From the NCBI GenBank assembly GCA_012064415.1, contig SSNU01000088.1, positions 80,526 through 144,525 on the forward strand: a stretch of DNA of 64,000 nt, given 5' to 3'. The notes under the pieces were generated by a model. That model did no database searches and was not told the origin of the DNA. It saw only the letters and a program-made list of their open reading frames with translations. Made by a program: the position numbers and the translations under genes. This DNA comes from Gyrodactylus bullatarudis. Taxonomy: Eukaryota > Platyhelminthes > Monogenea > Gyrodactylidea > Gyrodactylidae. Below, in pieces: positions 37,101 through 49,100 of the stretch. Numbering within the stretch: position 1 is the first letter of the stretch; every line of letters starts with the position of its first letter.

Positions 37101-40100
37101 TGAGTTTATAACAACTGTGAATGAATTCATTAAATCATTTTACATACATATTATCGTGGCTATGTGAGTAATTTAGTTATTGTTACTAATTTATCCATGC
37201 ATTTCTTGACATTGTGGGAATAATCACTAAAAAGTTTGCTCTACCACAAATGTGAATTTGAATGGAAGATTGACGATAAACTAAGGTCATACATGTTGAT
37301 TTTTATGGGTTTTTTGTTGCTTTTGTACAAGATCAAAATACAGTCTCTCAATTTGTCAAAAATAAAAGAGATATAAATCTATTGAAGGAAATCCACTGAT
37401 TTTTTAGTACTAGTGCTTAAAGAAGCCTAAAAATTACATAAGAAATTTTGAGGACTATTTCACAGAATAACTTTTAGTGGGAATACGTAATAAGGCCATA
37501 ATAAATGAATTTTGGGTTGCAAATTTTTTCCATCATTATCCTTACGGATGGCTTAGGATCAGATAAAAGGTTCCAGGATAATTTTCAATAAATAAATGGA
37601 ACCATTTAGTTGTTTTATATCACACTTATAAGAAACCTAAAAATACAGATTTTCAATAAAAATATGATCTGGATTTCACGATCCAATCACTTGTGATCTG
37701 ATGGACTGATTTTTTCCCCTGACTATTTATGAAACCTGCACTTTTTTGTCTTTCAAACTAGACTATACAAAGCTTGAAGAAACGCACACTTGATTCCCAC
37801 TCCTTCCCTATGTGATCCAAAAACCTTGATTTTGATCGGTCGCTTACAAGTAGATCTACATAAAGTAGGTTTTTTCGGAGTGCCTCTGAAGGGAAACTTT
37901 AATGTTCTTATGAAAAATGACCTTATCCTTTATATGCTCTGATGCTTTTCAACTCTCTAAAACCTCTCTGAATCTCGTAATAAATCTTAAAAAACTCAAT
38001 TTTTCGTACTTGTGAATTTTACCCTCATAAACGCGAATTAAAAGGAAAACTAAATGCACCAATGAATTCCTATTTCTTCGGACTGGGGTGGCCATTGAGG
38101 TTTGGTTCACGTTTTTTGAAATCTTGAAAATAGTTCCTTCACATAAGAAATTGCCGTTTACTGTAAAAGACTATTTTAATGGACTTTAATCTTTTTGAAA
38201 GTTATCAATTAAACAATTCATCTCTAGTTTCATTGGTCGAATGTAGCATGGACCAATAAAATCAAAGAGGATTCAATTATTATCAGTTATTGATCATTTA
38301 TTATATTGAATAACTGAAATAAACTATTTATTTTTCAACAGAATTAAAGAATGGAATCAAATTTAAAATCGTTTGCGTATTTCTTTTAAATTCATTCATC
38401 AAATAGGAATACATTTTTCATGAATGAATTTCGTAAATTTACAAATTGTGTAATCTTTGAATTTCAGAACAATCAAATAAAAAATACAATATTCTGATCT
38501 GAGTTGGTATAAATTTATCGAATTATCTCATGAATGCAGTCAAGAGTAATTTCCATAGTTTCGAGGTCTAAAACCTATCTACATAAATTATCATTCTCCC
38601 AAGGATCTGTATAGTTTTGTTTGGGTAATCTAAAAATAACTTGAAAGAGATGTATATATCTATATCGAGTATATTTATATTTATGAGAGGACATTGTATT
38701 TTAAGATGGGTGCGAATAATTTTGGATTTTACCTGACATTCTGTGGGAAAATTCAGTGAAAATTCTCCCAGTATGCAGTGCATATATATATTTCTGGAAG
38801 AGAATGTCTCAGCCAAGAGCTCCTTTTTGAAAGTATTTTCATTTCTTTGGCATATGGGACAACATTATTCCCCCCATCTTTCCCTCAAAATGCACGTGTC
38901 AATTTTCAATTCTCTATCATCTTCACGACATTCGTTCAAAGGAATTGCTCAGGCTTAGTATTGTGAAAGAGCCTTCCTTATTCTTGAATGGTCCCCACCC
39001 TTGAAGATGAATATACCCTTTCCATGTTCAAGGGATAAAAATGAACGTGAATTAAACCTATCGAATGGTCTAAAATTTAACTGAAACAAAATTTTAAACT
39101 TGAAATAACGATACCATGTCTACTTACAAGTGAGAATATGCAAAAATTGTAAAAACAACTTATGGTATTTACTAAACTTTAAACAGTCATTATTTCATCT
39201 TTTCGGGCAAAGAAATAAAATATGAGCTCTTTATTTTCGTCGATTCTCATCAGACCCTACACCGACATGTAAATTTATACAGAATATTATTCAATGAAAT
39301 GTGAAACACTGGCTGAAAAAGATGTGCTTCGAATTCACCCAAGAAAAGAAAAATCCGAAGGGAAGAGTAGAAAAACTATCTCTTCGTTTTCCACCTACAA
39401 AAAGCAAGAAACTAGTCACCAAAATGATAATATACTGGCGGAAATCAGGAATCCCAACAAGATTAAAATACATCTTTATGATCTCAAATAGTAGAATAGT
39501 ACAAGACAAGAGTTTGACCCATGATAAGACTTTTACTATATCGAGTTCTGTAAAATAAGATTAACTGGTAGAGAATCAACTTCAAAGTTGAAGGATTTTT
39601 GTTTTTTTCCAAAATTCAAAAATCTTTGAAAGTTCGAAGAATAATTTCACAATGTAATTTGTAATAATCCTGAATTAGTTAAGGTGTTTTTCAAACCCAA
39701 AACTTTTCAATAAAAATCTCTCTGCTAAAGAGAAGAAGAGTCTGTCTTTTTCGAATACCTCATGAACTAATCGCGAGAATTTATTTTTATTTTGGCGTAA
39801 TATTCTCTATCATATTTGAAATTTTCAAGTTGCTTAAATAAAGCAAGTCGACATGAAGATGGGAATTTACTATTTTTACAAAAAACTCAATATTTTTCTC
39901 TGGATTCACAGCAACAAATGATTTTTTGAATTCTGAAACGGAATGAGCTAATAAGATGTGGATATTCGAAAGAACTCCGAAAAAAATTCAATCTGACCAA
40001 AATTAGGCCGTTTTTCGAATTTCAAAAATGTACCGAATTTCCACTTTTTCAACTTTTGAAGCCAAAATTTTTATCGATTTCGATGATTCGAAGCAGTTAA

Positions 40101-43100
40101 GTGATGATATTTGGGATCAAGATTAGAAAAAGAATTCGAATTTGGCCAAAGAGATAGCGAAGATCTTACTGTTTCCGAGAAAAAGTTGAACTTACAGATT
40201 TTGGATAATTTGCCTTCGGGATAATCGATAAATTCAAATGGTTCGATTTCCCACATTAATGACGAACTTCAGTGAACATCTACAGGTGAATTCGAATTCT
40301 TTGTCTAATGTTGATCCAAAATATCATCACTTAACTGCTTCGAATCATCGAAATCGATAAAAATTTTGGCTTCAAAAGTTGAAAAGTGGAAATTTGGTAC
40401 ATTTTCGAAATCCAAAAATTGGCCTAATTTTGGTCAGATTGAATTTTTTTCGGAATTTTTTCGAATATCCACATCTTATTAGCTCATTCCGTTTCAGAAT
40501 TCAAAAAATTATTTGTTTCTGTGAATCCGGAGAAAAATATTGAGTTTTTTGTAAAAATAGTAAATTCCCATCTTCATGTCAATTAGGTTTCTGTTTGTGT
40601 GATTTTTCATATTTTTATTCTGTTTACTAATAAATGAAAAGATTTTGAATTTTGATTTTAAAATCCCTGAAAAATGACGAATTTATCAAAAGTTTTATGG
40701 TGATAATCGGTTTTTTTGTCTTATTATGATCCTTAAAATCAACTTTTGATCACTCTCTCATTTTGAAATCAACAAATTGAGAAGAATGCTAAATTTTATC
40801 TTCATGTTAACTATAGTTGGGTGTAAATACTTTTCTGGTACACATTTCTTGTTGATGCATTGAATGGAGGAAACTGCAGCTTACTCTGTATCATATAAAT
40901 GTTTATGTTTTCTCTTGCATTCAGTGAAAAGAATCGAAATTTGAGGAAAGGTGTTAAAAGTATTCCTGAGTACAAGAAACAAAGGGAAACATTGAGAATT
41001 AACTAATATTTCTCGATTATTACTACCACACACACACACATAACTCAATAACATGATGGTTTTATTCAATTACACAAACTGATACGTTCGTACATTTAGA
41101 TATTTGTCTACTACTGTTTCATAAGCCAACTCAATGTATCCGACCAAAGTTTGTGTGTGTATCAGCTATATACTCTACCACTCTAATGTGAGAGTGATCT
41201 TTGTGATTTTAATATTGTATATATTTTATTTATATTTCAGATGTATGTATGTAATTCACTATATATTATTATATTATATATGTATGTAACAATAACTGAT
41301 TGTAAAGTTGAAATTACAATGAAAAAGAATATTGATTGTACAATACAGGGGCAACTCAATTGGAGGTGAACTGTTCCAATTTGACAAATGTCACTCCTAG
41401 TTAACATGAAGATTCACAAGTTTCTCAATTTGAACAAGACTTTTTGACGGCCACTTTCACGGGATGAAGAAAAAAGAATTCGAAAAAATCAATTTATATC
41501 AAAATTAGGCTGTATTTTAAGTCTCGACATGGCACCAGACTTTGATTTTTTGAACTTTGATCTTGAAAATAATTATACTAACTACAGTGAAAAATTTTAG
41601 GAAGAAAAAGTTTCAAAATGTAATTATGGTAACTATTGAGTTGCCGTAAAGAACAATGTTTGTAAATTTTTTTCTACCTCTTTTCATTTTCTCTTCTTTG
41701 GACGGGGTAGGGATGCTGGTGGATTTCTTTCTCTTTGCTTAGGTAAGCTCATTGGTTTCACATGATTTTTTCGAACACAGGTTTGCTTTGTGTTGATTGA
41801 CAAGATATGCCTCTGCTGCTTTTAAGATGTAACCGTTTTCCCTGATGGTTTGTAAAGTATTTCAAAGTTTTGGGGGGAAACTTAGGCATTAAATCACCAA
41901 AATTTTTGTTTGAGGTGAAGGTGTGAAGGTGATTAAATGTTATTTTTCAGGATCACCAATAGACAAAGAAACCAATTGTCACTATTAAATTTTTGAGTTA
42001 ACTGTGAATTAATTAATCCCCTTGATTTATTAATTTTAAAGCAGTAAAAATGGAAGTAGAATTTCTAAAATTTTTGTGTTCTTTGTAGATTAGTTATGCT
42101 ATTCGCGCCTATTTGAGATAAACAAAAATTTTGAACTCAGTTTTGAAAATCGTTTTTTTTTCAAATTTTTTGTCTCTTAAATCCGTAAAAGTGTGTCCGA
42201 ATTCTAGAAAAATTTCGAGACCTTGATGATGAAAATGAGATTTTTGTTAGAAATCATAAACTTTTAAATGGCTTTAATTGATTATGAATATTAGGAATAT
42301 TGATTGTAATTGGAGGTGGACTACTACTACTAATATTAAAGTGTATTTTATACAGTTGAAGTTTTTAATGATACACTTTTACAGTAATATGTAGTCCGTA
42401 TCTCTTCCATAAATACAGATATGTATGTACCCTATATATTTAAACACAGATTGAACTGATTATTATTATTATTACTTGAAAAATAAAAACTAAATGGAAT
42501 TAAATATTGATGGGATGGATTTATCAAGGGGTACATGCCACATTACTACTGCATAAGAAATATCAAGTGCAAAATACAGCAAGTGGAAAATAAATGATAG
42601 ATTATAATCATCACTTCAATTTATTGTATTGTTACAGTACAGTTTTAGGTATATAGTTTTTCTGTTTTTTTTCTAAATCGTCATTGGAGGCGGTCCCTTT
42701 ATATTTTAAAATTAAACTTCCTACTACTTCTCATGTTGTTCTCTCTTGATGGATTTCAAATGGGAAATCTGAAATTATTAATATAATCCATTTGGCTGTG
42801 TGTGTGTGTGTGTGTGGATTATTTGTCGTGATCCTAAGAAACAATTCTTGAACAGAGTTTTTATTCAGGGACCTATAGGTTGACAATAAAGTTGGTCGCT
42901 TGCTACCTGACTAATAATTACTGATTATGTTGTCTAAAAATTCAAAGTCCCAGAGAATTTTTTTTCATGACTCGCATTTTGTCTATCCTAGGGTTGGTGA
43001 ATACGCTGATTGAGATTCTACAGTTTTTTAACGCAATTATTTTTGATTCAGAAGTTATGACCCATTTTTTGATCCAAAAACAGGTTTACTTATGACCCTG

Positions 43101-46100
43101 GGAAGTAGGGTTTCAAAAAAACGTTTTAAACAAAATTTAATTTTTTGAAAAAAATCAACTCTCTTTAATTTAGTATAGCGTGAGTTTGACGAATGATAGA
43201 GCCAAGATCTTTGCGTATTCCAGGAGATTAATAAATTTCCTATCGAATGGCTGGTAAACTAAGTATTTTTCTGAGGCTTGAGTGAATAATAATGAGTTGC
43301 AAAAATGACGTGTGATAAAAATATCACTGTGGGACTTTAAGGGCTAAGCATGAAATATTAGGATATGGATTTTGAATTATAATAGAATTATTGAAGTGAC
43401 GGTCTCAAATTTTATGTGATTTCATGATCAGATTCTAGAAACTTCTTGTCCGAATAAAATATACATTCAGACTCCGACCATCACCTTTGTTATTGACACA
43501 ATTTATGGAGTTTACTGGTCTTTTTTGAATGCGTCAACTATTCCTACAGCTATTTTTCGCATATTACACATTACACTCAGAAATAATGATTAAACAATGT
43601 GAGAGGATTGACGTCTCCAATTTTAATGAATTGACGTAGAGAAATTCAGGAGAGAATTATGAATAGGAAATTAAATTATGCATTGGAAATCAAGATAACT
43701 TCCCTTGAAATGTATGTTTTACATATTAGAATAGGGAGAAAGATAATTGAATTATGCAAATTATTATTAAGAACTAATTTAAGCTCTAAGTTGTCAACGT
43801 TGAGAACATCACTTCCTTAACAACAGGCTCTCTTGAAAAGAAGAAGTCTATTAGGAAGAAGTGTGTAGCCATCATAGAAATCAGCCTAGAAATTACAGAG
43901 GAAAATATCCTCCTCGTCAATTGTTAAGACAGAATTCACGTAAGAGGTAAGACTGTCTCAACCAATGCACCAATCACACTCATTTCCTAGGGAATTTGAG
44001 CTCATGTGTTTTCTATCGGCTATTGACTTTGCAATAGAAGTTGATGACAAAGAAATTGTGCTGATGAGTTTTGCTCTACAAAGATAGAAAAAGGAAAAAT
44101 CAAGTATCTTTAGAGTGACGAAACCTCATTACTACGCTTCGTTCCTCACTTCACTCTATTCACTTCATGAAAATGTCGATGACAACGGGCCTAAACCAGC
44201 AATCATCGATTACTACAACTCAACCAAGGGTGTTGTAGATAGCCTTGATCAAGTTGTAAGAAATTTTTCTTCTAAAGAACAACATGGCGATGGCCAAAGA
44301 TTTATGCATTGGGCTTCTACGTAAAAAGGCTTGCAAAAGAATTTATGATGACTCCAGTCTAACAGAAAGTCGTTAAGCCAAAAGACCTAGAACATAGTTA
44401 GAAGATGCCCATTTTTTCCGGAGAGGTTAGATCGAGAAGGATATTAAATGAATACCAAATTTTCAAGCTATCCATGTAAAGACCATTAACAAATCGTGTA
44501 CAATGATGATACAGATTTCAGTAAATATTCTTATTTATAAAAAAAACATCTTCAGTAATAATAAACCAGTATAAAAATTAGATTAAAATATCATTCATGT
44601 AATTTTTACTGTATTCTGTTCATGGGTCAATTGAAAAATTATGAAAGTTCAAAAAACGCAATTTTTCTCATTTAAAATTCACGCTAAATTCGCTTGAGTT
44701 AAGAAAATTCAGTATGAATTTTAGTGTAGTTGAACACTAATGTTAGAATAGAAAGTTTTTGTTACTTGATCTGCTCAAAAGTTGAGAACTTCCTCTGAAC
44801 TTGAAGATCACTGAATGCTGACAGAAGATAGAATTGTCTTCATATCAACTATCTTTAGTTCTGAGACATGAATAATATTACACACAAGAAAGGCTTTTAT
44901 TTCAGGCCTTATTTGTGAAATAAATGGCATCATTCTATCTCTTGGTTTAGTTATCAAAGAAAACTTTATGAAATCTCAGTAAGAAACGGTCTGTAACAAT
45001 CATTATACGCAAATTTACTTGACTCAAATTGCTAAGGGCAATTGAGGTCAGGACTGAAGGAGAGTGTTTTGAATTAGATCATGACCTTTGATTGCAGATA
45101 ATTTTAGTTCATTAACGATAGTTCTTAGTACAGTCAGTTAAAGTACGGTTAATTACACACATGATGACTCATTTTTTTACCCTAAAAACTTGTTTTATTT
45201 TTTTCTAATGTGAGAAATTGAGACATGAAAGATTAAACCCATAAGTAAGGTTATTGTGTTCTGGAGATCAAAATATTCTTGATATCTTAATCAAGTTTCA
45301 GAAGCCTATAAGATCAGAATAAAAAATACAGCTAATTACACACATGATGGCTCACAGGATGAATACTCTTCCCCTCATTTTTATATTTATACCTCTCTGC
45401 TCTCATTCGGTAGACCAATAGAATTAGAGAAACACAATAACCAATCAGAGTAAAGTATCATTTCTTATCCAAGATTCAATCATTTTCACAGTCTCTATCC
45501 TTAATTTTAACTCAAAACTGGCTAAATCTTGAAAAGAGAAATTAGAGAAAATCTTACATTGCGCTGATTGATTTTTTCAGCTTTCATGATATTATTGAGA
45601 TAATTGTGGACAAATTTTATGTAAGACATGTTGAGAATAGGGTGTTGCATAGCTTGAAATTCAAGTTTACCACGTAAGGGAGAAAATCAAATAGGGGTTT
45701 CATTAGCGTCATACTCCTGCATTAGATTTTGAACTTGACTGCATTTGTGTGTTTTCGTCAACACCCGTTGAGGTTTACATATGACCAATCAGAATGATTT
45801 TTTAGTTAATCTGTTTAGATGGATTTTTTGGTAAGCACTAATTCTTATCATCATGTAGAAACAACTTACCCCTCAAGATCGATTGAAAATAAAGAAGCTT
45901 TTTAAAACTAATTCCACTCGTTATTTAGCCAAAATATTTAAAGTCACTCTACTGACAATCAAAAGAATTATTGAAAGTGAAGTGAGAATACAACACCAAA
46001 GATATCTCGTTTTCAAGAACTTCGCCAAAAAATTCTCAGAATTTCTCGATACGAAGCAAGCAGAAGTGATCGGAATTTTTAAAAAGTACTTAACCGATAT

Positions 46101-49100
46101 CATTACAAGTTGCAGGAATGATCTCAACATGTCTTACATAAAATTTGTCCACAATTATCTCAATAATATCATGAAAGCTGAAAAAATCAATCAGCGCAAT
46201 GTAAGATTTTCTCTAATTTCTCTTTTCAAGATTTAGCCAGTTTTGAGTTAAAATTAAGGATAGAGACTGTGAAAATGATTGAATCTTGGATAAGAAATGA
46301 TACTTTACTCTGATTGGTTATTGTGTTTCTCTAATTCTATTGGTCTACCGAATGAGAGCAGAGAGGTATAAATATAAAAATGAGGGGAAGAGTATTCATC
46401 CTGTGAGCCATCATGTGTGTAATTAGCTGTATTTTTTATTCTGATCTTATAGGCTTCTGAAACTTGATTAAGATATCAAGAATATTTTGATCTCCAGAAC
46501 ACAATAACCTTACTTATGGGTTTAATCTTTCATGTCTCAATTTCTCACATTAGAAAAAAATAAAACAAGTTTTTAGGGTAAAACAATAGCTGTTGATATA
46601 ACCTGGTCAATATCTCTCATGGTTTTAGAGGTAAAAAAGCCTATCTTAACCTTATCTGAATGACAAGTTGGCTTTCGAAAGATTTCAGATTTGTAATCAT
46701 CGTAATCATTTTTGCGATGAAATAAATGATTTGGGCCATGAAGAGTACATTAAAAGAAATTGTCAAATTTTCAGAATAGCAGATTGGAAAATAACATAAA
46801 TTTCTCTGTTCATCTAACATTTTTGTTCTCAAAGTATTTTTTCCAATACATTTACATGTAAAACCCCCTGAAAGTAGAACAGATTAATATTAATCGGGAT
46901 AGTATGCTTAAACTATAAACGGTTTTTTGGGGAGAAGACTAGTGTCGTTTCATTGGTCAGTCCCTATAGACCAATCAGATTTGACAAAGTACATAACTTT
47001 TTTTGCTCTTTCGAATGGTGCTACTCATATTATCTAAAAATTTAAATATAGAAGTTTTTTATTCAGTATGCTAGGAAAATTATTTTTAATGTTTAAGATA
47101 GCCCGAAGAATTCTCTTGTCATTCATGTAAAAAGATTTATCTTACAGATCAAAATGACTTTAGAAAATTACGAAAATATATACTCGACTCTGATTGGTCT
47201 ATAGGGACTGACCAATGAAACGACACTAGTCTTCTCCCCAAAAAACCCTATATATTAAGCATACTATCCCGATTAATATTAATCTGTTCTTTCAGGGGGT
47301 TTTACCTGTATCCATATAACGTGAGAAAAAGATCAACATGAGGTTACAGGAATTTGTTTTCCAAAGATAAAGTCATGCGGAATGAACTTACTCTTTTTGG
47401 CTTCAATAAACTCAAAAATTAAGTTTTTATTTCCCAGTGCAGATTCAGGATCAGATAAAGAAAAATTTCCGTACATTTCTTTCAATGTGAAGGTAGATTT
47501 TAAGATGGATTTCATTGCCATTCATTTTTTGTAGAGAGAAGGGGAGATCAAGATAAAACAACTAAAAAATACGAATTCAAATTCAGATACTTTTCGTTCA
47601 CTGCCTTAATTAATTAATTAGGAGAACCTAATTCTAAAACGGTTATCAAGCAAATCCATCGGAGTTTACATTTAAAGCTAGTCGATATGAAGACATTTCT
47701 TCATCAAATATTTTAAAATACCTTCTTCTTAATTAGAAATATTGGTATGGTATACACACATTCCAACTCCCATGGGCCATGGGCAAATTAATTCTTCCAA
47801 TTTATCATAAAAAAATAAGATGAAATTTATCAACTTGTTGATTAAACCCAGGATTTTTGGGCTAGAAATTGAAACTGAGGAAACCTAGTGAAATACATAT
47901 TTTTCAATAAATAATTTACTCCTCGTAATGATGAATTTATTCTTAATTGGTATTAGCCCCTAAAGCTGAATTTTACAGCCTACCGTAGCCTTATTTCGAA
48001 ATTTAACTCTTCAACAAATTCAAAATTTCTCTATTTACTATTTTTATAGCTTATTTCTGGAGTGAAACTCTCGTTGGATAAACAGTAACTAAGCTTATTT
48101 TTCTTGATCATTATTATCTCTTTACTTGATACAAGCGTCAAAATAAGGCTTGATCTGAGAGCATTCGATTGATTCGTAGAAATTTCAAGCTTGAAATATT
48201 ATTTCAACTTTATTTCATAATTAAATGACCGATCACTAGGGTCTCAAAAGAGTGCTCTATTTTTACTCCAGACAAAGAACTGACTGATTTTTGATAATCT
48301 GAGGAAAAAAAATTTTCTTATTTTATCCTGTTTGGAAAATAGCTGGTACTATTTCTGTACTAAATTGTTGCCCAGGTACTTTGTTGCATTATTTTCCAAA
48401 TTTAATCTTAGAATAACCTCAGAATATAGTATTCCTCAACTAACTACCAATCACAATTTTCGATGAATTGATCGCTATATTCCTGATATCGAGCTTTCAT
48501 CATCTAAGAAAATAGCATTTAGATTGTATCTTTTTGTTGGATAATATTCCTTGATGAATTTCAAATTTCAACTAAAAGGATATACAATGTATAATTTGAA
48601 CAAAAATCAGAAATTTTTTTGCCACAAGATTGACTAAAAATTCTGCAACAATTTACGATAGAGGACTATTTTTTTACTCAAAATCCCTTGAATTTTCTTC
48701 AAAGTACTTTTCTCTACTTATTTATCAGTTTATGAGATACTATTTCTATTATTTTCGGTACTATTTTTGAGGCCCTACTGATCACACGTTCAGATCCAAT
48801 ATTCTTCCCTATCCAAACGAATAAGTTATTTTTACAAATCACTAACAAGTGGTAGTATTATTATATTTTTACATGCTATTATGTGACAAACATCACCACA
48901 TGTTATCCTGAAATTCAAGGTTGCTGACAGAAGATGAGAACCAATTCAAAGCCTATCTAATTCAAAATTAAATGGGAATATCTCAAAAGAATCACCTGCT
49001 ATAAAATATCAATGATACAACATGTTTTTTTCGTAGAATTCATTTGCTTCAAGAGATCAAGATAAATTGAAAATAAGGCCTTGTTTATTTCATCATGGAT

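Noticed and set aside
39554..39620. tRNA-like stretch ('ctggtagag' then 'caacttcaaagttgaagg')
   Set aside because: The D-arm-like and anticodon-stem-like pieces are not followed by a T-arm or matching acceptor stem.
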